Assembly: GCA_002378665.1 (NCBI GenBank)
Contig: DFSO01000058.1
Coordinates: forward strand, 48,687-70,451
Origin: Loktanella sp. UBA3435
GTDB lineage: Bacteria; Pseudomonadota; Alphaproteobacteria; Rhodobacterales; Rhodobacteraceae
Direction of reading: 5' to 3'
DNA: 21,765 nucleotides
The notes below the pieces were generated by a model that did no database searches, was not told the DNA's origin, and saw only the letters and a program-made list of their open reading frames with translations. A program made the translations under genes and the position numbers. This document shows, piece by piece, positions 8,120-15,087 of this stretch (the first letter of the stretch is position 1; each line of letters starts with the position of its first letter).

Positions 8120-8509
8120 ATGCAAAAACTCAAGGTTTCAGCGGCCGAGATGGTTGCCAAGGCACGGGCGCGGATTACGGAAGTCGAGACTGCCGAAGCC
8201 ATTAAAATGGTTGGCCGCGATGATGTGGTGATCGTTGATCTGCGCGATGTGCGGGAACGGGAACGGTCGGGGTTTATCCCAGATAGCTTTCACTGTCCGC
8301 GCGGCATGGCAGAATTCTGGGTTGATCCCGACAGCCCCTATTTCAAGGAAATCTTTGGGCGCGATAAGACCTTTGTGTTCCATTGCGCGTCGGGCTGGCG
8401 GTCGGCGCTGACGGTTGCCACCCTGAACGACATGGGGTTCCCTTGCGCACATTTGCGCGAAGGGTTTTCCACGTGGGAGGCGCAGGGCGGCCCCGTTAAG
8501 CGTGCTTAA
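8120..8509 (+). CDS. Rhodanese-domain protein (probable sulfurtransferase)
   Basis: This 129-residue single-domain rhodanese has the D-[LV]-R-x-x-x-E motif (VDLRDVRERE, 39-48) and an active-site loop HCASGWRSA with Cys89 as the persulfide-forming residue, followed by the late motif GFSTWEAQGGP. A roughly 25-residue helical N-terminal extension precedes the domain. It is predicted cytoplasmic (no signal peptide). It is the last gene of the four-gene operon, 3 bases after the EutA-like gene. Rhodaneses transfer sulfane sulfur to thiols or cyanide, but the link to the upstream enzymes is unexplained. Its 3' end overlaps the convergent Hint-domain gene by 14 bases. Confidence 0.88.
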   Translation: MQKLKVSAAEMVAKARARITEVETAEAIKMVGRDDVVIVDLRDVRERERSGFIPDSFHCPRGMAEFWVDPDSPYFKEIFGRDKTFVFHCASGWRSALTVATLNDMGFPCAHLREGFSTWEAQGGPVKRA

Positions 8510-9554
8510 GGATCGCAGCTTCGCTATCTGACAACACGCGGCGCGCATAGTCGCCGTAATTGCCCATATCGCCGCGCAAATCAGGAAGCCTGTCGTAAAG
8601 GCGGCCTTCCTCGATCTCGTCCATCGCACTCAGTTCAGCGGCGGCAGGATGGAAGCTTTCGGTTGGCACACCATTGGCAAAGACGATTTCGTGCTGCGGC
8701 AACATCATGTGGATGTAGGTCACTTCGCGCAGGGAGTGATCGCGGATGATCGAATGGTCGTTGACCAGATCGCGGGCGGTCACCAGCACCTCGTCGCAGT
8801 TATAAAGCGCCAACGCACTTGGGCCGCGCAAAACCATGCGGTGATCGGGAGATACCAAAAGGCCCGCGTCAGGCACGTCCTTGTCCAAGGCCCCTGCCCG
8901 CAAGCGAATTGGGGTTAGCGACGGGACCGCCTTCATCCGTGCACCAGATACGCGACGCTTGCCGAGCCAAAGCACTTCGGCGCTGCCGTTGTCTGCCGTC
9001 TGCACGTGGTCGCCCTCAACAAGGCTGGCGACGTCCTTGGCGCCATTGGGCGTCATAATCATTGTGCCGGGGGTGAAACAAATCACGCCACCGGGTTTAT
9101 CGCGTTCAGGTTGGCGCAGTGTCGCCTTGATGTGATGATCCACGACCCAAAGGGCAACGCCACGCGGCGGCATCTCGTCGGTGAACATGCACAGCGGTTT
9201 GCGCTGCGGTCCCATGTCAATCAGGGTGATCGTCCAGACCTCAAAACCATCGGTGACCCGAAAGCTGTCGTCGAACAGCGGCTCTTGCAGCACGGCTGCA
9301 TCAAGCTTGCGCGTATCGACCTGAACTGATGTCAAAAGGCGGCGCACAGTGAGTGCGGCCCGCTTACGAATGTCTGCCTCTCCCATCGACGCCCCCAATG
9401 GCAAGATGCCACTTGGTCCATCAACACGTACCGCTTCGCCTGTCCAAGACCATGCGGTACCAACAGCGAGATCGGTGACAGGCGCAGCGTGCTGCCCATC
9501 AATATCTGTTTGTGACCAGGAGATGACAAACGTGCCATTAAAGCCCGTTTTCAT
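8496..9554 (-). CDS. Stand-alone Hint-domain protein (hedgehog/intein fold)
   Basis: With the ATG at 9552-9554 the protein has 352 residues. The N-terminal part (about 1-150; GTFVISWSQTDIDG) resembles a conserved roseobacterial domain. A Hint domain then begins at Cys159 in CFTPGTMIMT, with the block GAKDVASLVEGDHVQT, and continues with SPDHRMVL and HEIVFANGV to about residue 300. A short C-terminal tail follows. Hint domains catalyse N-to-S acyl shift with cleavage or splicing; here the N-terminal Cys and the SPDHR histidine are present, but a canonical C-terminal His-Asn plus Cys/Ser/Thr junction is not seen, so cleavage rather than splicing is the more likely activity, if any. An in-frame TTG 18 bases upstream is an alternative start. 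The biological role of this family is unknown to me. Confidence 0.8.
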   Translation of the reverse strand: MKTGFNGTFVISWSQTDIDGQHAAPVTDLAVGTAWSWTGEAVRVDGPSGILPLGASMGEADIRKRAALTVRRLLTSVQVDTRKLDAAVLQEPLFDDSFRVTDGFEVWTITLIDMGPQRKPLCMFTDEMPPRGVALWVVDHHIKATLRQPERDKPGGVICFTPGTMIMTPNGAKDVASLVEGDHVQTADNGSAEVLWLGKRRVSGARMKAVPSLTPIRLRAGALDKDVPDAGLLVSPDHRMVLRGPSALALYNCDEVLVTARDLVNDHSIIRDHSLREVTYIHMMLPQHEIVFANGVPTESFHPAAAELSAMDEIEEGRLYDRLPDLRGDMGNYGDYARRVLSDSEAAILKHA

Positions 9555-9625
9555 GCCTGTTATCTGCCTCAACTTATTCGCGTCATTAATCGCGCGAAAT
9601 TATGTGATCAGCCTAGCAAGCAGGT

Positions 9626-9658
9626 CGCGCACCGATCAAGTGTGATCATCGATGCGCG
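9626..9658 (-). terminator. Stem-loop between the LpxR-like and Hint genes, possible terminator
   Basis: CGCGCACCGAT (9626-9636) and ATCGATGCGCG (9648-9658) form an 11-bp stem (one G-U on one strand's RNA) with an 11-base loop. It lies just after the LpxR-like stop and before the Hint gene. On the minus strand no U-run follows; on the plus strand the stem is followed by TTAACTTTTGTTT, which looks more terminator-like but has no nearby plus-strand gene to end. It may be a processing or Rho-independent-like structure; the role is uncertain. Confidence 0.4.
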
Positions 9659-9669
9659 TTAACTTTTGT

Positions 9670-10587
9670 TTAGAAGTTGAAATTTACTTTCAAAGAACCA
9701 AGGACTTGGCCCTCGGACTGGCCTTCGAATTCTTCACCCAAATAGGTGGCCCCATAGAAGAACGACACATCGTCTCCCATCTGCCAATACACACCAGCCC
9801 TAGCGCGTGCGCGGGTATCAGACACTGCATATCCCATATCAGAGGGCAAATAGCTGCTCTCAAAAACCGAGGCGATATCCGCCCCAATGACGTATGACAT
9901 GCCCGAGATACCCTTGGTTTCCGTGCCACGGTAGAGTTGCCCAGTTACCACATCTCGCAAAAGCAGGTCTTGCTGTGCAACGTCGCCAAAGATGATATCG
10001 CCGCCTGCACGGACCATATCTTCGGCACCGATCTGTGCCTCTACAAAGGGGCGGAACGTTGCACGATCCGAAATTGGGTAGGTGCGTGTGGCGGCCGCGA
10101 GCCCATTGAGCAAAACGCGGTTGCCAAGTTGTAACGCGACATGCGGCGGGTGCGAAATGTCAAAAGCGTCGTGGATGGCCAATTGGAAATCCGACAGCCC
10201 CGTTTGCGGCCCAAGCGCCATGATATCCGCGCCCAAGCTGAGTTTTGTGCCGCTATAGTCAAAATGCGTATGTGCCCCCAAGGATACAGCGCCAACATAA
10301 GGCCGGTCACCGGGGGCCGCGGTGCCGCGGCGTGGTGCGATGATTTCTGCACGCAGGCGATATTCGATCAGATCGCCAAAGGCCTCTTGGCCCGTATAAC
10401 CTTCGCGCGCCATGATGTGCGAATAGACGTAGGAGCCCGTGCGCCAACGGTCACTGCCATCCCCAAGGTAGTCATTGTTAAAAAGACGCCCCGCGCCGAT
10501 TGTTTCGCGCCCTTCCGAGTGTGCAGGTGACGCAAAGTTTAAAGCTGCTACAGCAAGTGCAAATATAAGGCGCCTGACAAATCCCAA
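9670..10587 (-). CDS. LpxR-family outer-membrane protein, probable lipid A 3'-O-deacylase
   Basis: This 305-residue protein has a signal peptide (MGFVRRLIFALAVAALNFASPAHS) and the DUF2219/LpxR pattern: FNNDYLGDGSDRW near the N-terminus with Asn38-Asp39, RPYVGAVSLGAHTHFDYSG, then a histidine (His139) in FQLAIHDAF, alternating beta-strand character, and a C-terminal phenylalanine (KVNFNF) typical of outer-membrane barrels. LpxR removes the 3'-acyloxyacyl chain of lipid A; Asn, Asp and His are the catalytic residues in the Salmonella enzyme, so activity is plausible. No ATG is available; TTG at 10585-10587 with AGGG nine bases upstream is the only sensible start, since a stop lies in frame just before it. 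It stands alone after cueR. The identity to LpxR is by motif only. Confidence 0.75.
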   Translation of the reverse strand: MGFVRRLIFALAVAALNFASPAHSEGRETIGAGRLFNNDYLGDGSDRWRTGSYVYSHIMAREGYTGQEAFGDLIEYRLRAEIIAPRRGTAAPGDRPYVGAVSLGAHTHFDYSGTKLSLGADIMALGPQTGLSDFQLAIHDAFDISHPPHVALQLGNRVLLNGLAAATRTYPISDRATFRPFVEAQIGAEDMVRAGGDIIFGDVAQQDLLLRDVVTGQLYRGTETKGISGMSYVIGADIASVFESSYLPSDMGYAVSDTRARARAGVYWQMGDDVSFFYGATYLGEEFEGQSEGQVLGSLKVNFNF

Positions 10588-10683
10588 TCTCAGTCACCCT
10601 GACCGATACTGTGCAACTGCGACGCGGGCTAGACATGATATTACGCGACCATAAGATATTGCATCACGGCCACAGTTATTTTG

Positions 10684-11085
10684 TTAGGATTTTGGCGTGG
10701 GCATCGTCTCAAGCGTTTTGAGGATCGGGCAATCGGGCCGTCCGTCACCTGCGCAATCGCGGACAAGATCAGACAGCGTATCGCGCATGGCTTGCAGGTC
10801 TGCGATTTTGGTCTCGATCTGGCTGAGGTGCTCTTTGGCAATGGCACGCACGTCACCGCTGGCGCGGTCTTTGTCCTCCCAAAGTGCAAGCAAGTTGCGG
10901 CAGTCCTCAATCGTGAACCCAAGCGCACGAGACCGTCCCAAGAACGCCAGTTTGTGAATGTCGCTGTCGCGAAAGGCGCGGTAGCCGTTGGTGTCGCGCA
11001 GCGGTTTGATCAGCCCGATATCCTCGTAATAGCGGATGGTTTTGGGCGGCAGGCCCGCCTTTCTGGCAACGTCACCGATATTCAT
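10684..11085 (-). CDS. cueR: Copper-responsive MerR-family regulator (CueR/HmrR)
   Basis: This 133-residue protein has the MerR N-terminal helix-turn-helix (MNIGDVARKAGLPPKTIRYYEDIGL), a long dimerisation helix, and the CueR metal-binding pair Cys111 and Cys119 in DCAGDGRPDCPI, which binds Cu(I) in two-coordinate form. CueR proteins bend promoters with over-long spacers and activate copper export genes. The ATG overlaps the copA stop (ATGA), so the regulator is the second gene of a copA-cueR operon that it should itself activate. The matching operator lies upstream of copA at 13567-13597. Confidence 0.94.
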   Translation of the reverse strand: MNIGDVARKAGLPPKTIRYYEDIGLIKPLRDTNGYRAFRDSDIHKLAFLGRSRALGFTIEDCRNLLALWEDKDRASGDVRAIAKEHLSQIETKIADLQAMRDTLSDLVRDCAGDGRPDCPILKTLETMPTPKS

Positions 11086-13538
11086 GCTGTGGCTCCTTTT
11101 GCGCGGTTGGGTGCGATCCAGCGGAGCCGCAATGCGTTGGTCAGGACAAAGACGCTCGAGAGCGCCATGGCCCCTGCCCCAAGTGCGGGCGACAGAAGCC
11201 AGCCGAAGATCGGAAAGAAAACACCCGCCGCGACAGGGATCAGCAGCGCGTTATAGCCAAAGGCCCAGAACAGGTTTTGGCGGATGTTTTGCATGCTCTT
11301 CTGACTGACGGTAAAGGCATCCACGACACCGCCAATATCACCCGACATCAAGACCACCGAGGCCGCCTCAATCGCCACATCTGTGCCAGTGCCAATGGCG
11401 ATGCCAACGTCGGCATGGGCCAGTGCTGGCGCGTCGTTGATGCCGTCACCCACGAAGGCAAGCGGGCCGTCTTGTTGCAGCGCGGTTAGTGCCGCGACCT
11501 TACCGCTGGGCAATACTTCGGCCACGACCGTATCAATGCCAAGCTGTGTCGCGATGGCATTGGCCGTGCCTGTGTTATCGCCCGTGATCATCGCGACCTT
11601 CAGGCCAGCAGCATGGAGCGCCTTGATTGCGTCCGCTGTGCCTGCCTTGATCGGGTCGGCGACGGCAATCACAGCGGCGAGTTTGCCGTCGATGGCCGCA
11701 TAAAGCGGGGTTTTGCCGTCGTTGCCGAATTGGTTGCCGATAGCTTGGGCCGCGCCCATGTCGATGCCTTCTTTGACCATCAAGCGGTCTGCGCCGATCA
11801 GCACCGAGCGCCCTTCGACTTGCGCAGAAACGCCGTAGCCTGTGATGGATTGGAACGCCTCAAGATCTGTGGTTTTGAGATTGTTCTGAGCGGCGCGGCG
11901 CAGGATTGCCTGCGCGATGGGATGCTCCGAACTTGCCTCGACAGAGGCTACAAGGTGCAGAACGTCGTCTTCGGTGAACCCGTTTTGTAACGCGAGGTCG
12001 GTCAGTTCGGGGCGTCCTTCGGTCAAAGTGCCTGTCTTGTCAAAAGCCACGGTTTTCACGTCTTGCAAGGATTGCAACGCATCGCCCTGGCGGAACAAAA
12101 CGCCCAGCTCTGCCGCCCGCCCTGTGCCGACCATGATCGACGTCGGCGTGGCCAATCCCATCGCACAAGGACATGCGATGATGAGGACAGAAACCCCCGC
12201 GACAAGGGCGTGGGACAGCGCGGGTTCGGGGCCGAAGATCAGCCATGCGAGCGTGGTGAGCGCGGCCAAACCCATGACCGCGGGCACGAACCAGAGGGTG
12301 ATTTTGTTGACGAGGTCCTGCACGGGCAATTTCGCACCCTGCGCCGTTTCGACCATGCGGATGATCTGCGCCAGCATCGTGTCGTCGCCAACGTGGGTCG
12401 CGCGGAATTCAAGCGCGCCTGTGCCATTGATCGTGCCGCCTGTCACTGTCATGCCTGCGGTCTTTTCGACAGGTGCAGGTTCGCCCGTGATCATCGCCTC
12501 GTTCACATAAGACGCGCCTTTGGTGACGATCCCGTCCACCGCGATCTTCTCTCCGGGGCGCAGGTGGATGATGTCGCCCGTGATAATCTCGGACGTGGAG
12601 ATTTCGACCAATTCATCATCGCGGATCACAGTTGCGATTTTTGGCTGGAGACCCACCAGTTTGCGGATTGCGGCCCCAGTTTGACCCTTTGCGCGGGCCT
12701 CTAGGAAGCGGCCCAACAAGATGAGGGTGACGATAAGGGCGGCGGCCTCGAAATAAACCGCGCGACTGGCACTTGGCAAAACTTGCGGCAGGAAAAGTGC
12801 TACGGTTGAATAGGCCCACGCCGCCCCCGCACCCAAAGCGACCAGTGAATTCATATCAGGGGCGCGTTTGATCAGCGCGGGGATACCTTTGCGGAAAAAT
12901 TGCTGACCGGGCCAGATCAAGACGATAGTGGTCAGAATGAACTGCACAGTCCAACTGGCAGTTTCACCGATGGTGGCCATAATCCAATGGTGGAATACGG
13001 GGATCAGGTGACCGCCCATTTCCAGCAGGAAAACAGGCAGCGTGAGAATGGCTGCGATCATTGCGTTACGGCGCAAAATCTCGCTTTGCGCTTGCTTCTT
13101 TGCCGTGCTCTCGGTGTCCCTGGATGTGGCGGGATAGCCTGCGTCGGCGCTGATTTTCATCAAGGCGGATTTGCTGACGCTGTCGCCCAAAACCTCTACC
13201 GTGGCTTCCTCGGTCGCAAGATTGACGTTGGCCGAGATCACGCCATTGACCGCCATAAACGCCCGCTCAACACGGCCGACGCAAGACGCGCAACTCATGT
13301 TTTCGATTTGCAAACGGTAGGTGGTGACGGCAGCCGGATAGCCAGCGGCGGTGAGGGTTTCGACCACTTGCGCGGCGTTAAAATCATCCCCCACCGCAAT
13401 CTGCGCGGTTTCATTGGCAAGGTTGACCTGCGCCGCAGTGACACCCGCAATCCCCTCCAGCGCCTTTTGGGCACGACCAACGCAAGAGGCGCATGTCATC
13501 TCGCCGATGCCAAATTGCAGTGAATTCTTGATTTGCAT
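11082..13538 (-). CDS. copA: Cu(I)-translocating P1B-type ATPase
   Basis: This 818-residue inner-membrane pump exports Cu(I) from the cytoplasm. In order: two N-terminal heavy-metal-associated domains with MTCASC (14-19) and MSCASC (81-86); a membrane domain; the actuator TGE (351-353); the transmembrane CPC motif (456-458); the phosphorylated aspartate Asp500 in DKTGT; the P1B signature SEHP (537-540); and GDGINDAPAL (697-706). The C-terminal membrane pair has YN and MALSS, as in Cu(I)-specific P1B-1 pumps. The start is supported by AAGGA seven bases upstream. It is co-transcribed with cueR and faces copZ across a CueR-type promoter. Confidence 0.97.
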   Translation of the reverse strand: MQIKNSLQFGIGEMTCASCVGRAQKALEGIAGVTAAQVNLANETAQIAVGDDFNAAQVVETLTAAGYPAAVTTYRLQIENMSCASCVGRVERAFMAVNGVISANVNLATEEATVEVLGDSVSKSALMKISADAGYPATSRDTESTAKKQAQSEILRRNAMIAAILTLPVFLLEMGGHLIPVFHHWIMATIGETASWTVQFILTTIVLIWPGQQFFRKGIPALIKRAPDMNSLVALGAGAAWAYSTVALFLPQVLPSASRAVYFEAAALIVTLILLGRFLEARAKGQTGAAIRKLVGLQPKIATVIRDDELVEISTSEIITGDIIHLRPGEKIAVDGIVTKGASYVNEAMITGEPAPVEKTAGMTVTGGTINGTGALEFRATHVGDDTMLAQIIRMVETAQGAKLPVQDLVNKITLWFVPAVMGLAALTTLAWLIFGPEPALSHALVAGVSVLIIACPCAMGLATPTSIMVGTGRAAELGVLFRQGDALQSLQDVKTVAFDKTGTLTEGRPELTDLALQNGFTEDDVLHLVASVEASSEHPIAQAILRRAAQNNLKTTDLEAFQSITGYGVSAQVEGRSVLIGADRLMVKEGIDMGAAQAIGNQFGNDGKTPLYAAIDGKLAAVIAVADPIKAGTADAIKALHAAGLKVAMITGDNTGTANAIATQLGIDTVVAEVLPSGKVAALTALQQDGPLAFVGDGINDAPALAHADVGIAIGTGTDVAIEAASVVLMSGDIGGVVDAFTVSQKSMQNIRQNLFWAFGYNALLIPVAAGVFFPIFGWLLSPALGAGAMALSSVFVLTNALRLRWIAPNRAKGATA

Positions 13539-13566
13539 GGGGGCCGTCCTTCTATGCTTCTCACCT

Positions 13567-13597
13567 CACATAGGTATTCCAGTTACTGGAAGGTCAA
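13567..13597 (-). promoter_or_regulatory. CueR-type operator and promoter of copA-cueR
   Basis: On the minus strand a -35 TTGACC (13597-13592) and a -10 TATGTG (13572-13567) are separated by 19 bases, the over-long spacing diagnostic of MerR-family activated promoters. The spacer holds the perfect dyad TTCCAGT-A-ACTGGAA (13577-13591), close to known CueR/HmrR boxes. It points toward copA. No second copy is seen facing copZ. Confidence 0.9.
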
Positions 13598-13673
13598 GCC
13601 CCCATTCACATTACTTTGCCTTGACTTTTTAACGCAAAATGGTGCTTTGGGGCGTAAACATTAAGAGGGTATC

Positions 13674-13868
13674 ATGGAATTCAAAGTCCCAGACATGAGC
13701 TGTGGTCACTGCAAGGCGGCGATTGAGAACGCCGTGAGTGCAGTCGATGCAACTGCTACAATCGTAACGAACATTGACGCCCGCACGGTTTCGATTACGT
13801 CTGATCTGCCAGCAGAGCTGATCGCCACCACGTTGGAAAAGGCGGGCTACCCCGCAACGCACCTATGA
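13674..13868 (+). CDS. copZ: CopZ-like copper chaperone (single HMA domain)
   Basis: This 64-residue protein is a single heavy-metal-associated domain with Cys10 and Cys13 in MSCGHC and the typical ending LEKAGYPA. Small HMA proteins carry Cu(I) in the cytoplasm and hand it to the HMA domains of CopA. The start has AGAGGG a few bases upstream. It is divergent from copA, and its TGA overlaps the dgkA start (ATGA), so it is translationally coupled to a lipid kinase gene rather than to another copper gene. The CueR box in the intergenic region faces the other way, so copper control of copZ is not assured. Confidence 0.92.
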   Translation: MEFKVPDMSCGHCKAAIENAVSAVDATATIVTNIDARTVSITSDLPAELIATTLEKAGYPATHL

Positions 13869-14254
13869 CGGCGCCGCGCCCAAAACCCGAACGGATCACA
13901 GGTCTGCGCCATTTCTTTGCTGCGGCGACCTATTCACTTGGTGGGATCAAGCGGCTTTGGCAGGAAACGGCGTTTCGACATATCGTGACTGTCTGCGCGA
14001 TTTTCATCGTCGGACTTGCGGCAATTGGGGCCACCCTGCCCCAGATTGGCGGCTTTGCAATTCTCGTTTTGCTCTTGGTTGCCGCCGAAGCGCTGAACAC
14101 CGCGATTGAATGTCTCGTTGATCACCTCGCCCCTGACTGGCAGGAATTTGCACGCGACGCCAAAGACCTCGGATCACTTGCGACCATGTGTCTTTTGATC
14201 GCCAATGGACTATATCTCGCTTGGGTACTGGCCACGACCTTCGGCTTATTGTGA
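13865..14254 (+). CDS. dgkA: Diacylglycerol kinase
   Basis: This 129-residue integral membrane protein matches the small prokaryotic DgkA family with three membrane helices. The signature is EALNTAIECLVD (Glu75, Asn78, Glu82) followed by ARDAKDLGSLA. DgkA phosphorylates diacylglycerol to phosphatidate with ATP. It begins inside the copZ stop codon and is followed by pssA after about 90 bases. In other bacteria dgkA is often linked to phosphoethanolamine transferases, which release diacylglycerol; eptA lies about 2 kb downstream here on the other strand. Confidence 0.94.
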   Translation: MTAPRPKPERITGLRHFFAAATYSLGGIKRLWQETAFRHIVTVCAIFIVGLAAIGATLPQIGGFAILVLLLVAAEALNTAIECLVDHLAPDWQEFARDAKDLGSLATMCLLIANGLYLAWVLATTFGLL

Positions 14255-14274
14255 GGGCTAGAATTTGCATAACC

Positions 14275-14304
14275 TTGACGCGATGCGTGCAACTAACGTA
14301 TCGC
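14275..14304 (+). promoter_or_regulatory. Possible promoter of pssA
   Basis: TTGACG (14275-14280) and TATCGC (14299-14304) are 18 bases apart, about 40 bases before the pssA start, in the 90-base gap after dgkA. The -10 match is weak, so this is a candidate only. Confidence 0.3.
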
Positions 14305-14346
14305 CAAACGACAGTCGAAGTCTGTAGCCATTGAGGACATAACGTG

Positions 14347-15087
14347 ATGAGCGAAACAGGACGTATCAAACTTAGCCAAATTGCACCAAGTGTTGTTACG
14401 GTTTTCGCGATCTGCGCGGGTTTGACATCTGTGCGGATGAGCTTTGAGGGCCATCTTGAATTCGCGCTGTTCTATATCCTGATCGCTGTGTTTTTGGACG
14501 CCGTTGACGGTAAATTGGCAAGGTATCTTGATACGGCAAGCCCGTTTGGCGCGGAGCTGGACACGCTCGCCGACTTCTTCAACTTTGGCATCGCACCTGG
14601 AATTTTGCTGTACCACACGCTTTATATCCATACGGAATACGCCAACCTTGGCTGGCTTGCTTCGATGGTTTTGGCCGTCTGCTGCGCCTTGCGCCTTGCA
14701 CGGTTTAACCTCTCTAGCCGCGATGCCTCGGCCACGATCAAGACCGAAGGCTTCTTTGTGGGCGTGCCTGCCCCTGCGCTTGCCTGCCTCGCATTGATGC
14801 CGATTTTCATGCAGCTTTCGGGCTGGGAAAAGGTCGATTGGCCGATCCTGCGTGCCATCTACATCATCGGTGTTGGTCTGTTGGCCGTAAGTACGATCCC
14901 CACGTTTTCGATCAAACATGCGTCGATCAAGCGGTCCAACCTTGCGATTGCAATCGTCATTGGCGTCGTGCTTGTCGTTTGCCTGATGTCTTATCCTTGG
15001 CCGACTTTGATCGCAGTTAACCTGTTATATCTGGGGTCAATGCCGCTGTCTTACCGCGCATTCCAAAATAAAAACGCCGACGCTTAA
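14347..15087 (+). CDS. pssA: CDP-diacylglycerol-serine O-phosphatidyltransferase
   Basis: This 246-residue membrane enzyme makes phosphatidylserine, the precursor of phosphatidylethanolamine. The CDP-alcohol phosphatidyltransferase motif DG-x2-AR-x8-G-x3-D-x3-D is complete in VDGKLARYLDTASPFGAELD plus the last Asp (Asp54, Asp72, Asp76 in this numbering). About eight hydrophobic segments follow the family pattern, and length fits the small PssA type. The ATG at 14347 has GAGGA nine bases upstream; GTG at 14344 is an equally possible start. The partner decarboxylase gene is not in the window. The stop is shared with the convergent eptA: a single TTAA at 15084-15087 ends both. Confidence 0.93.
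   Translation: MSETGRIKLSQIAPSVVTVFAICAGLTSVRMSFEGHLEFALFYILIAVFLDAVDGKLARYLDTASPFGAELDTLADFFNFGIAPGILLYHTLYIHTEYANLGWLASMVLAVCCALRLARFNLSSRDASATIKTEGFFVGVPAPALACLALMPIFMQLSGWEKVDWPILRAIYIIGVGLLAVSTIPTFSIKHASIKRSNLAIAIVIGVVLVVCLMSYPWPTLIAVNLLYLGSMPLSYRAFQNKNADA

Noticed and set aside
9555..9572. TTG start of the Hint-domain gene at 9570-9572
   Set aside because: It adds six residues without family similarity; the ATG at 9552-9554 gives the expected MKTGFNGTFVISWS beginning.
13598..13673. A second CueR box or promoter for copZ
   Set aside because: TTGACT at 13621-13626 has no suitable -10 element at 17-19 bases and no dyad is visible between them.
14293..14919. A 208-codon open frame on the minus strand, opposite pssA
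   Set aside because: It lies over the complete pssA signature, has a charged composition without recognisable motifs, and no initiation signal.
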